The position numbers were made by a program, and so were the translations under genes. From NCBI GenBank assembly GCA_037952775.1, contig JBANAY010000004.1, forward strand, positions 2,480,001 through 2,544,000: a stretch of 64,000 bases of DNA. The letters run 5' to 3'. The stretch is from Clonostachys chloroleuca (Eukaryota; Ascomycota; Sordariomycetes; Hypocreales; Bionectriaceae). Shown one piece after another: positions 21,994-33,266 of this stretch. The notes under the pieces are model-generated. The model ran no database searches and had not been told where the DNA came from. It saw only the letters and a program-made list of their open reading frames with translations. The stretch's first letter is position 1, and the number at the start of each line of letters is the position of its first letter.

Positions 21994-24900
21994 GCTGGGC
22001 GCGCCGCAAGGGGTGATCAGTCGGGAGTCCCAGAAACGAGAAGAATGCAGCGTATCGGGAATTAGGCCGGAAGCATGGTCAAGTTATTCCAAGAGGTCGA
22101 ATTGTACAAAAACAGCTGGAAGGGCGCGAAACAGCAGGCGGGATCTGAGACACGAAATCCCAGTTGTCTACCGTTGGGAGAGGTGCAAATGCGCAATTGT
22201 CCTTATCCTCCCCCTCGCCGATCCCACCACTTCGCTCTTTCCCAGATCAGATGCTGTTCGCACGCTCGCGACAAGGATTGTGGCCGAATCCGGTCGAGTC
22301 AAAACAACAGGTACGTAGGTGATGAGGATTGCGGGAGCCGGGCCGGCAGCGGCTGGGTTAGTAAATATAAAGGACGGGAGCCGTTGTAAACGCCCTGGCT
22401 TGAGGAGAATCAAGCTCTAGCAGACGAGGGCGGGATGGCGTTTGGCTAAGATGGGCGGGCGATAGTAAGCTACTAGTACGCAGATCTAAATGGGCCGCTT
22501 CCCCTGCCTGGTGTTCGGTTGTGGGCAATGACAGCGTTTATTAGTGCCCATGATCAAGTGGGTGAAACTGCCGGCTGGGAATAACGTAGCCAAAGCAGCT
22601 TCATACGTAGCAGGTCGGATTAGTAGTCTAACTTGCTGGCCCAAGAGCCCCAGCGGGATCCGCCACAGAAATTGTTGTGCTCCGTTTCTGAGCAGGGGGG
22701 AATTTGGGTCAGAGATCAGGCGATGCGGTGGCACCCTGGCGAGAGCGGGCGCCTCCAATCATCAGGCGACTCGACGGGTGCCAGCTGGGTAGTGGGTGTG
22801 CCCTCATTCCCCATCCCAGGCGAGATGGGAATCGGAAAAAGAAAGGAAAGGCGTCGGTCGGTCAGTGGCGGCTGAGGGTGCTGCCCGCCGGTTCCTCACC
22901 TTACCCTTTGGGCGGGCGAGCAGCTGCCCACCGCCAGCCGTCGACCAGGACATATGCATGCACCGTCCCTTGTTACTCTCTGCCCGTCTGTCAACTGCTG
23001 CATCGGTACATGCTCTGCACCTGCAGGCTCAGGGATCAGACACAGGAACGCAGTTTTGAGCAAGCTGCTGCCGCTGGCAGATTGTGGTGCTAGCCTTAGG
23101 GGGCTTAAGGGCCCTCTTGGGGTGCCACATCGGCGCCAACCACTCATTAGGGGCTTGCTAAAATAACCTAAGTGATCCGATCCATCCACATTCATCTGAT
23201 CCCTCTGCCCGTCTAAGCCGTTGACACATCTCCTTGTGCAACTGACAGGGCGCGCACGGTTATCGCACCTACATCATTCTCTAGCGCCTTGCCATCTCAC
23301 CGTGTTGTGTTGTCGGGTCGTGTCGGCGGGCAAACTCCCGTGCCGCAAATCCCGATGGCGGCAGGAATCAAGATAGAGCCAGCTTTTGCTCCCCATATGC
23401 AATCGACAATCACACAAAACCTTTGTTGCTCTCGTTCCCCACTGCTCAACCAGTCGCAGAGCCGATGTCATCCTATAGCCTTGCCGGGGGAACCGGCAAA
23501 CCATTTCTGCTCGTTCGTCACTTGAGTCAGTAATAACGAGCTGTTATATCTCCTATCCGGCGTTCCGATGCCGATCAGGGGCCGTGCGAGCTCCGTGAAC
23601 CTGCTGGCCTCCATTCTTCACACAGTAAGGGTCATATGTAATAACAAACCATACCCCTCTCACTCCTTTCTTCAATTCCAAGGCAAGACAAACATCGCGG
23701 AGTCGAGGAACAGGGGTGATGAGGGCGGTCTGATGTGCTACCGTCTCCTGGCTGTCCAGCTGAACTATCAGCCTTCCTTTCCAAGCACAAGGTGTTTGTA
23801 TTGCACCGCCCTTCCGTCCCCAGTTCGCAAGCAAAGGTCTATCCCTTTCCTTGTTGGTGGTGGTGGCAAGGACAGCCTTATACCTAGTCCTAGTGTCCTG
23901 AAACTTGCATCGAATTACGCGTGCATATGCGGTCTACGCATGTTCTATGAGGCAAACTGCGCTGGAATTAATTCCGAACCCCTTCTCGGCGGCCGCCTTT
24001 CTTTGCCCTTGGCAAATCTTCGAATCTCTCAATATCGGCATGCTTTCTTTTGCGACGTCGATCGGTGCTTTTCCATCTCGTCATTTTCCTTTCTTTTTCG
24101 TTCCTTCTTTCATAGTTTTCAAGTTTTGGGACCAATCGCTTTCCTTTCTTTTGCCCTATTCCGCTTCAAGACCGCGGATCTGGCTGATTTCGGGCTCCGA
24201 CTCTGGAACATGCTCCACTCAGCCAGGAGTGATCATGCACGGCTCTGGAGGTTTCCGAGACTTTCCCAATGTAAGTTTGACACAAACATGTAGCTTCAAG
24301 AACCTGCTTTCCTCTCCGGCCAGCATCTACAAACAGGATGGCCCATTGTCGTTTTCATTGCAAGATTGGTAATACACAAGAGCATGAACTATCATTTTAC
24401 CAACCAGCCGGTTCATTGGTAGTCTCAATCCTGCCTGTCTACATGTAGTACAACGAGCCACGAGGCAAACTATTTCAATTTAATTGACGGGTACTGTCTG
24501 GATGACACTTTTGTGAAGCCCGCATTTGACATGGCTCGTTTGTTGGCCAACAGCTCTGCACAATTTCGACAAAGAAACTTATTTCGCGTACAAAGGGATC
24601 GCCACGTCCCACCTTCATTCGGCGGCTGTAGGGCGGGTAGAGGCGAAAGGCTCTTCCAGCCAACAAAGTTCATCTTAGAACCATAACTTGTTTAAGGTTG
24701 ATTCATGTGCCAGGGACAGTGTACTTATCATCATGTGTTCTGCCACACGCTGTCAGGTCTCCTCGTCCATCCTCGCCAGCAATCTCAATCCATCTATACC
24801 TCATATGATAGGACATTGAATTGGCGCGCACCCTACTTCTCCCTACTTCTCAATCACTGACTGTTATTATTTGAGAAATCGCCCTTCATCATCCTCGAAT

Positions 24901-25371
24901 AATCACCGAGCTTATTACAAAGCGCTTTCTGCTTGGCCTGCCTGAGCCTAACACGGAGGTTAAATCTCCACAGCCAATCGATTAGCCTTTTGTGGCCTCC
25001 ACTACAGCTTCCAGTCCACTTATCACTCGTGCCGCCTCCACCAAGCGACTTCCATTCAACGACATCTGCGTCGTGCAACCCAGCCTTGTAGCACCGACTC
25101 GTCCACCTTGTTCTCGGTTACAGATCTATCCTCGGAGAATGTTTGGATCTGGGCCGATCTTGGGTCAACCTCGCTTTTAGAAGACTTATCCTCCCGACCA
25201 ACATCTACTGTCTCAACAGGGCAGTGCTTCCCTCTTCTCCTCCGGGTGGCTTACCGTGGCGCGTGCCTACGAGTAAGCCGACTTCGGGAGTCTTACTCCT
25301 CGAATCCGACGCAAACGACGGCAACTTCTCTCGAGTGTTCCTGTCGATACCATTTGTGTTCGTTTCTCAAC
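21994..25371. promoter_or_regulatory. Long divergent intergenic region, RBR gene / EAF gene
   Basis: 3.4 kb between two divergent start codons, the largest gap in the window. It must carry both promoters and leaders; the last 500 bp before the EAF ATG are C/T-rich as in fungal leaders. A 241-codon ATG frame at 23568-24293 is the longest open stretch, but its composition (rich in Phe, Ser, Cys, Arg) and overlap with another frame give no support for a gene. No tRNA, 5S gene or repeat was recognised. Confidence 0.4.
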
Positions 25372-26486
25372 ATGGCCGAGCTCGTTGACCCGACCCAGAA
25401 GGGTAATTATCCTGTTATCCTTGGGGATAGCCTCCTCGGCAAGAACTCCAACGAAATCTTCACAGGTGTCAGATGTAAGATGCTCCCCAAAAACATCCTC
25501 ACTTGTAAGCTACCACGCGCTGACTCCCTACCTTGCAAGATAACCATAAACCGCCCATTGCGACAGCCGAGAAGAACCCGGCCCGACTAAAACCCTCGAT
25601 TTCCGGCGACAAGAGCTCCTACGATCTAAACTTCGTCGATAAGGTTGGCCATACCGAATACGCATATGCCGGCGCGCGAAACACCGACGATGGACAGTAC
25701 GTTCTCTACTTCGACCCCGCGCGCGAAGCGTTCATCCTGGACCGCATCGACTCGACTCTCAACATGAACATCACCCGGACACCAAACAACAGCGACCCCG
25801 CCAGTCTACGGCGGCAGTATCCTCAGCTAGACAGAGACGGCAAGACGGCCCAGTCCTCTGGCACCTCCGAATCCAGCAAGCCGCAGCAGACCAAAGCACC
25901 CAAGGCCAAGAAGAAAGACCCGCCTGCTCGCAAGTCCGAGCCCAAGGCGAAACCAAAGGCGGCGCCGGCACCGGCTCCCAAGCCCAAAAGCCAGGGACTC
26001 GTCCTCCCCCAGGCCCAGCAAGTACCGCCCAAGCCCAAGTCGCGGTCGCGGACGCTCGAGGAGGAGGAGGAAGAGGACGATGATGACGACGATGGAGGCT
26101 TGCTGGTGGAGTACCCCGGAGGCGAGCCCAGGTCTCAGAAGAGGGACTTCTCGCCCGCCTTCCCAGCCGTACGGCGGTTTGATGATTTCATGGATCAGCG
26201 GGAATCAGAGGCCGACGATGCGGATGGGGAAAGTGAAGACGAGGGCGATGTGGACTTCAAGCTGCCGAGCCCGGTCAATCACCACCAAAACACGTACGGT
26301 GGCCAAATGGAGGAGGAAGAAGAGTCGGAACCAGAAATGGAGGAAGTGGAACCACAGGCGCCCGAGTACGAGCAGGAAGACAGCCTTGATATTGAAGATG
26401 ACTTGGAGAAGGACCTGGAAATGGCCTTTGAAGAGGTCAATGTTGAGGACAAGGGCGAAGAGAGCGAGATCAGCGAGGAAGATTAA
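25372..26486 (+). CDS. EAF (ELL-associated factor) family transcription elongation protein
   Basis: Exons 25372-25474 and 25540-26486 encode 349 residues. EAF proteins bind ELL and stimulate RNA polymerase II elongation in the nucleus. The N-terminal EAF domain (about residues 1-125) is clear: NYPVILGDSLL, FTGVRYNHKP spanning the splice, YDLNFVDKVG, and QYVLYFDPAREAFILDRID followed by STLNMNITRTP. The tyrosine codon at the junction is formed across the intron (T|AT), supporting the splice sites. The rest is low complexity: Lys/Pro/Ala-rich (KPKAAPAPAPKPKSQG), then acidic runs ending in SEISEED, comparable to the acidic transactivating tail of animal EAFs. The ATG at 25372 fits the domain start. 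Convergent with the GFA-family gene 205 bp away. Confidence 0.85.
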
Positions 26487-26690
26487 AAGGCATATGAGAT
26501 CTGACATTTGGGAGCAGTTACTTGAGAGAATTAGGTATATCTTTTCTGGGTTACATTTACGGGAAAGCAGGTTTGAGCACGTTTATCTTTATCAAGGCGT
26601 CTCGGAGTTGCAGTTGCCCTATCACTAGCAACTTGATATCATTCAAATACAATATGTCGAACTTATACAACGTCTCAGTTTCTCTCTCAC

Positions 26691-27257
26691 CTACATTAGC
26701 TCTGCACCCTCGCCCTCATTGTCATACTTCCATTTCTCCCCTGGTAGGTTATCAGTTATACCTAGGATCTCCTCGGCACAGTAAAAGTGCACATTCGACT
26801 CCGCCAGCAGCGATCCGTACTTGAGCAAGTCCTCCTTGTCGACCGTGCCGATTGCGAGACAGAGGTAGTTTTCCTTCTCGGGGTGCCAGTACACCCAGCT
26901 GCCGCACTCGCCGCAGAAGCCCCGCGCAATCCCGGGCGTGGCGTAGTACTTCTTCAGCGTCTTCTGGGCCGTGAAGGTGATGTTCTCCGGCTCTATCCTG
27001 CGGAGGTGGGCAATGACGGCCCCGGCGTTCTTGCGGCACTGCACACATTGGCATGTAGAGCACTGTTGTGTGTGGTTGGCAATTGGGCTCCCTTCGTTAG
27101 CGGCTTGCTCCAGGACCCCATTATGAATGATTGAGGGAAGGGGGAATCATACGCCCTTGGAGAAGTCAAAATCCGGTGCGAAGTTGACTTGGTATCGGAT
27201 GCCTTCGCACAGGCAGCCGCCCTGGATTGTTTGCGGTGCTGTCTTTGTTGACGACAT
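26691..27257 (-). CDS. GFA-family zinc protein (glutathione-dependent formaldehyde-activating-like)
   Basis: Exons 27257-27153 and 27062-26691 on the minus strand, 158 residues, joined in phase 0. The family contains the bacterial glutathione-dependent formaldehyde-activating enzyme and many uncharacterised fungal proteins that bind two zinc ions through cysteines. Matching cysteines are seen: GGCLCEGIRYQV near the start, CQCVQCRKNAGAVIAH just after the splice, and RGFCGECGSWVYW with the following strand NYLCLAIGTVD. The start ATG is at 27257 (MSSTKTAPQTIQGG). Length is typical for a single-domain member. The substrate is unknown and real formaldehyde activity should not be assumed. Same strand as POP1, 473 bp downstream of its stop. 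Confidence 0.85.
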
Positions 27258-27730
27258 GGTGGCTTATATGATTCAAGCAGCGTTGCAAGGTTGGTGAGAA
27301 AATATGATGGTCTTGTTTTGAGCGGAGAAAAAACAAAGTAGAAGCATACACATAGATGAAACTTTGAATCAAGATCGAGAGACTCTGGGGCTGCATAGAT
27401 ATGCTTTCCGAAGGAGGGGTCATGTCAACGACGCCTTTCCTGGAAACATAGATCTCAGATAAGATCTACGTCCATGATTGTTCACTCCAGACAGTGATCG
27501 CCGTCAGTGAACTCGCCAAGACCACTTCATTCATTGTATGTAGGTCCAAAACACGGCTAGCCATCGTACGTGCATAGGAAGAAGTTGCCTCGCTTGGCTC
27601 CTAAGGGCGGACAAACCCCACCCTCCACTTGTGATTGATTGCACGAGATGTGGTTGCTGCTATGACATTAATCTTTAAATTATGCTGTAGTTTGCTCATA
27701 TTGTCATCAAGATGGGATAGGCATTTCTAT
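27258..27730. other. Intergenic region between POP1 stop and GFA-family start
   Basis: 473 bp, serving as POP1 3' region and promoter of the GFA-family gene on the same strand. No further feature seen. Confidence 0.45.
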
Positions 27731-30459
27731 TTAAATGATCTCCCACCGAGCAATTCGGCCGACACTTTCCCCTGCGTTTCTCACAATGCAGAGAGCACCC
27801 TGGGTGCGGTCCTCCCGCATATCATCCAGGACCTTTGACACAGCAATACCACCCACAGCTATTCCCCGACCTTCACTCAACGAGAATGATCCGCTTGTCA
27901 CAAAACCAATCAAGTCTTGCGCATCCGGAACTAACGGGTGGCCGTTGATATCAGCGACATTAGCCTTGGCAGATGGCCAAGGTATTGGGGGCGCAGTGAG
28001 CTCTTGGGCTAGTAATCGCTTGCGCGTGTGGAGATCCGTCGATTTTGCTATTTTGGTAGATCCGTTCTTACCACGACGTAGCCTAGCGGTATCTGTAGAT
28101 TGTGGTATCAATCGCAGCCACTGATCTCGAAGGTCTGCAGGTAAAGCAGAAGAAGAAGGAAGTGGGGATGGGTCCGTGGCTGGGACCTCGGCGTTGGGAG
28201 AAGGAGGGGTGAGTATAGGCTTTCGAGGAAGTCGGTAGATTCTTGCACAAGATCTAGCAACACCCCTTGTGAGAAAGCTTAGCCGTACAGTCAAGATACT
28301 ACTCGCAGGAGCTGAGTCCAGTTGTTGAGATTTAACAAGTTTGGAGAACGTTGACTTGTCAATAGGGGTGAGCTGAGACAGGGGATTTGATTCTAGTTCT
28401 CCTGTGGATTTGGCGGCATTCTCAACATCGATGTCCATAGCATCTGATGTTTCTGAGTCTGGATCTCCGAGACGTCGGTGCAAGCTAAAGAGGTATTCAA
28501 AATCGCAGGCCATGCCATTCCCAACTTCGCCCTTTCTCCCCGCACCAAGCTCTAGCGAGTCCCACTCGGTTCTTTTACTCTTGGGTCGTTTCTCCCACGC
28601 TTTCTTTCTCAGTTGCCGCTGCTCTAACTCCCATGTCACGCCAGCGTTTGTGGTTAGAAAGTCGGAAGGGAAGAAAGGTAGTCCGCGCTCAAACGCGACT
28701 TGTTTAGCCTCGTTTAGACCAGCGAAACGAGGGTTCCCTCCAGAAGAGAGAGGGTAGTGAACTAGCGAGTACCAGAATGGTAGGATGCAACCCCAAGGTG
28801 CAAGAAGAGTCCAGGTGCCTTGGGCCTGCCTGCTTGGTCCTGAGCGACCAGAAATGAGCAGGATAGGAATCGAAGGGTCAGACTCCGCAGGCTTCAGAAC
28901 TGCCCCAGGGGAAGTAGAACTTCTCCGTTTCTGGAGAAGCTTTTGCGGAGGTAAGCATGATGCTTTGTGGCGTTGATCTCGGTCAAAGATGTCGTAGGGC
29001 TGAATATTATCTTCGGCAGGCCAGGAGGTGAGGAGCTCCAACATTTTCATCTCCTCTTCCTCCCTCTCTCTTCTTCGCTGTTTGGCGATTTCGCTTTCTT
29101 GGGAGGGTATCTCAGGCGAGGATCCTGCACATTGAACCCCAAGATGGCTTGTGCTGGTAAAGAAGCTGGGTTAGTCACGCCATGCAATCCTTGAAAGAGT
29201 TCTGCATGTTTTATTTTCGGTTCTCCCCTTTTATGCCTTGGAGTCAAGATAGACATAAGGGTTTCCGTCGAGGCAGGCCCAGTGATCTCAACACTGCCAA
29301 TCTCGTATCGCAAATCGTGAACTGAAAGCTGAGGCGTTTCCATTTTGGCAAGGCGCAGCAATTCCGTGAAGGTTTCCAAAAAGGCTGAAGGGTGTATTCT
29401 CAGAAGCAATTCTCTTTTATCCTCTTTCGACTCTTCATCGGATGCATGCGACTTTCCAGTGGGGTTCCAAATAACCGTTGCTGGACAGATGCATCGTCTG
29501 CCACTTTTCGTCTCCCTGCTTAGCTGGCCAGACCATGACCGAGTGCCTATCCTCCATTTCTGGCCTCTGTCACTCCAGCAGACTTCATGGGACACTCCCA
29601 TCCGCTCCATTACTCTTTGAAGGCCCTTTGTGTTGCCAGAAAGACATATCGTGCTGATATATGACATATCCCAGAACACAGCCCCCCGATCGCCCTGCAT
29701 CCGATGCACAGGCCTGTAAATCTTCTCGTTTGGTGTCAATGGCAGCGCGAATCGCCATAAGGGATTCTTAGGTTCCGTCATCCTAGCACGCTTGGCATGC
29801 CAAGCATGTGTAGGGAGCCACGTCTTATTCAATTGCCGTTTTCTGAATTTCGAAGGTGGTTTCGGGGGATCATTGAGGAGGTTCGTTCGAAGCTTAGGTC
29901 TCCGCCGAGTTCCCTCAGCCTTATCCGCTCCTGTAGATACCTCTCCAGAGTTGCTTGCATGCTGCTCCCCCAACTTTTTTCTTTTCTGCCTGGCAGCCAG
30001 GACACCAAGCTTCTTCGCTGTTTCTGCTCGGAGGCGTGCTCTCGTCGTTCTCGGAGCTCTTCTGCGGGATTCGACTGTCGGGGTATTATCTTCAGCCATC
30101 TCTTTCTTCGCCCTTGCCCTCAATCGCTTGGGGACGCGCTTGGGGTTGTGGCTGGCGGTTCGACGCCGCAGGCCGCGTGGTAGCTTCTGAAACGCGCGAC
30201 TGGTGCCCGTTGCCTTGGACATGGCCATGCTTTGCTCAAGCGCACGAATCTCAAATTCGTGAGCGGCCACGAAGGCCTGCAAATCAAGCTCGCCATCTTT
30301 CAACCCAGCTCCGGCTGGCTGTGCGGGAATGGACCGTGCCACATGGCGCTCTTGACGCTTCCGCTGGAACCGGTCGCTGCGCGCAGAGAGTGCCTCGGAG
30401 CCTGCTTTGCGTTTCTTGGGATCACGGGCAGAACCCGGGTTGCCATTCTGTGGAGCCAT
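27731..30459 (-). CDS. POP1: RNase P/MRP protein subunit Pop1 (one frame break)
   Basis: Largest protein subunit of nuclear RNase P and RNase MRP, required for tRNA 5'-end and pre-rRNA processing. The N-terminal part runs from the ATG at 30459 (MAPQNGNPGSARD; farther in-frame starts are non-ATG) to a stop at 29047; the C-terminal part continues in another frame from about 29060 to the stop at 27731. Pop1 landmarks are FVAAHEFEIRALEQSM, the basic WLPTHAWHAKRARM segment, the central domain through FNVQDPRLRYPPKK, then TWTLLAPWGCILPFWYSLVH and the C-terminal GRGIAVGGIAV and LCIVRNAGESVGRIARWE. Homologues read straight through the junction. Adding one base to the CCC at 29062-29064 gives EEERGEEEEMKMLELL and about 909 residues. 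No intron signals explain the break, so an indel error is most likely. Confidence 0.92.
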
Positions 30460-31131
30460 CAGGCTCGCTTGAATGTTGGTAGCAAACCTGCCAATTGACG
30501 GTGTTCGTGACAGAGCTCTCTGCACAACATTTGCGACTCGGTTGTTGATGGCCCGGCCATGCAAGCATTATTTTGGTAATTCCACATTATCGATAAGCTT
30601 GCAGCCCACTTACCGAATCAGTGGTACCACCTTCCATGCAGCTACCTCTAGTTGAATTACCTACCCTGAAGCATCAAGCATGTGCCAATTCGATGCAGAT
30701 GAGAGCCTCCATCTAAATAATCATCGTGCTCATAGATGCCGGTGCTGATTATCAACTTTTCAGGTAGGTATCGAACGTGTTGTTTTTTTCTCGGAAGAGA
30801 CCGAGACCGACAGAGGCTTGACCCAGTATTGCTGTCTAGCTGGTAGGGCATGGCCACAGCTGGCGATCTCGATTGAGGAAACGGCGACGGGTTTCAGTAA
30901 ACTCACCGTCGACAGAGGCTAAGCCCCCTCGCTCACCAACAACGTTACATGCAATATTTGCATCATCGATCATCGATCATATCGATAAACGGGGCCTCAC
31001 CTGAGAACGAGAGCTATTGGTCGGTAGCTAATCGCCTGGTCTCCCACACATCGGCTTTGCGCTGCCCGACTTCAGCCGCCTTATCCGGCAACGTGAAGTG
31101 GTGCCTCGATCCTGATTAGCCCTATTCAGCC
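30460..31131. promoter_or_regulatory. Divergent promoter region POP1 / NT-C2 gene with TATCGATA palindromes
   Basis: 672 bp between divergent starts. It contains two copies of the palindrome TATCGATA (30588-30595 and 30980-30987). The second copy is preceded by a tandem ATCATCGATCATCGATCAT run from 30962, so ATCGAT recurs three times within about 25 bp. This arrangement suggests a shared regulatory element, but no binding factor can be named from the sequence. Confidence 0.45.
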
Positions 31132-32831
31132 ATGGACTCTCTCAGTAAGTGCTTTGATGATTACCTGATGAGCCGTCTCTGTTGTCTTACTGCTGGCCTG
31201 TTCTCAAGATGGCTGGCCATCCTTTGTTTCTCTGGTTGATTTAAAGCTTACGGCATGGCAACAACGACACCCCACCACCCTTTCGTGCACTTCGTGCCAT
31301 CCTCCCATCTCCCGAGAATTGCTTTCTGAATACTGGCCTTAATTACTCTCTATTCCGCAAACCCCACCTCCCGTAATGTCCTCTTCTCTGGCTAACCTAC
31401 GTGACCTGCGTTCAGTGGGAAAGGCTCGCAAGGTAATGAGCTCCTCTTCTCTTGGGTCCTTTCCTTTTTTCTGTGTTCTCGAGAACCCAGTACTGTCCTT
31501 GGACCGATAACTGATAACTTCCTATAGCCCAAGTTTGAGCTACATCTAAAGGTATTGCCACATACCAACCTGTTTAGAGCGATCAGCGTTGCTTATCCCC
31601 ATTATACAGATTTATGATCTGAACAATGTCCCCTTAGTATCGGGGAACTCGTATATAAAGTGGCATCTCACCCATTCTATCCACGCCGAGCACCGTGGCC
31701 GCACAGATAAGTGCCCCATAACGAATCACCGCGTGGACTATGCCCTCAACAAGGTCGTCTCACACATCCGTATTTCCGTGGACAAAACCAACACGCTCAC
31801 GGAATGTCCCATTGAGTTTGAGGTTGTGCAGGAGTTCGCCATCACAGAAAAGATCACACTGGGAACGGTGAAGCTAAATCTAAGCGAATATGTCGAGGAG
31901 AGCGAGGTATTGGCCAAGGACTCCGTCACATCCCCCGGCAGAAGGCGGGCGAGCAGCGTAGGTGTGAGCCCTGGCACTGTCCCTCCCGGCACCAAGGGTG
32001 TCAAGGGTGCTGAAAAGGACAAAGAAGTTCATGATGGGGTTATCCGCCGGTACCTGATGCAGGAGAGTAAGATCAACAGTACTCTTAAGATCGGCATCCT
32101 CATGGTCCAGGTGGATGGGGAGCGTGGTTTCCTTGCGCCCCCGTTAAAGAATGCCCCTGCTTTCGGAGGCATTGCTGGAATCGTAGCGGGCGAGCAGGTT
32201 GAAGATGATGCAAGTCGTAAGTAGACCATGGCCATCCTCTCCACGAACGGTTAACTCACAGTCTTCCCTAGCCATTCTTAGCATATCTAAGCCTAGAGAC
32301 GCCACGGATCTTCATGATCTCTACCGTCGGACTCTTGCGGCATCCTGGCATCGCCTACCTTCAGAACTTGCTGCAGATGAGTGCATTGAGGATATCTTTT
32401 CTGGCGGAAACGGCTGGAAAACGAAGACTGATGGCGGCTCGACAAGCGACACAGAGGAGGATGAGTATGCAGGCGGGACTCTTCGGCCCGCTGATATCCG
32501 TCGACTGGATCAATCTCATCTGCACCACCCTCGCGATGGAGGGCACATTCTCCACCGTCTACATCGACGGACTCATAGCGGATCCAGTGACCAAAGCTCC
32601 AGCACTATAACAGGTCGCAATCCACGCAGGCAGTTCCCACTGGGCCGTGACGATGGGAGAGAAGTTGCTTTAGACCTAAGTCGCAGCGGAAGTTTAGCAA
32701 GCCTGGCTCCTACATTGGACAGTGAACGAAGCCGCATAGAGATAACCAAACCCACGAGGGAGATTAGCGAGGATGAGGTGAGAGACGACATGATTGCTTG
32801 GAGACTTCCTGGAGGAGGCTTGGCATTTTAA
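31132..32831 (+). CDS. NT-C2 (EEIG1/EHBP1-type N-terminal C2) domain protein
   Basis: Preferred exons are 31132-31144, 31416-31432, 31528-31551, 31610-32216 and 32272-32831, giving 406 residues with consistent phases. The first three are microexons (13, 17 and 24 nt). The N-terminus becomes MDSLMGKARKPKFELHLKIY, which runs into the C2 core (DLNNVPLVSGNSYIKWHL, HRGRTDKCPI, HIRISVDKTNTLTECPIEFE) and LGTVKLNLSEYVE. NT-C2 domains are membrane- or protein-binding modules found in EEIG1/FAM102 and EHBP1; the fungal members are poorly studied. The second half is disordered, ending in DDMIAWRLPGGGLAF. An alternative start at 31376 (MSSSLANLRDLRS) also reads in frame, but the strong GTAAGT after the 31132 exon and a CTAAC branch site favour the first model. 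No enzymatic function is implied. Confidence 0.8.
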
Positions 32832-33266
32832 TTGGCCGGATTGCGGTTCGCAAAAGGCAGGGAATGATCTAGGTATATTTAATGTTGAGATGAAGGAATC
32901 AAATACCGCATTCATAGACTTTCTTCCTTTGGTCGTATATCCATGCCCGCTTTTGTGAAACGCAAGCACTCACCCAATCGTTCGAGATCAATATCACGCA
33001 CATAAGAGTCCGAGATCCGTCATGTAACAAGAGACATAACACATATATATCACGTCGGCTCTTGAAATCCCGAACCAACCGCGCAACCAAAATGGCCTGT
33101 TGCTCTATCTCTAAAACAAAGAAACCCTTCTATCCCATCAACGGCCCGCTTCGGTAAACCCAAAAAAAGCAGCCCGTCTGCCTCTTTCCCCTCATTTTAG
33201 ATACTTGATACCTTTTTTTTTCTTCTTCTCGTTTTCAAATACGTTAGGATCTAGCTTCAGCGACAT
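32832..33266. other. Convergent 3' region NT-C2 gene / SSZ1
   Basis: 435 bp of AT-rich sequence with a T-run at about 33211-33220, consistent with 3' ends of both genes. Nothing else is seen. Confidence 0.45.

Noticed and set aside
23568..24293. 241-codon ATG frame in the long gap before the EAF gene
   Set aside because: Composition is unlike a protein, another frame overlaps it (23905-24372), and no domain or splice structure supports it.
30457..30564. Longer Pop1 and similar N-terminal extensions (also Med12 at 10021 and the C2H2 gene at 39141)
   Set aside because: These frames open at TTG or GTG codons; nuclear fungal genes normally start at ATG, so the first ATG was chosen.
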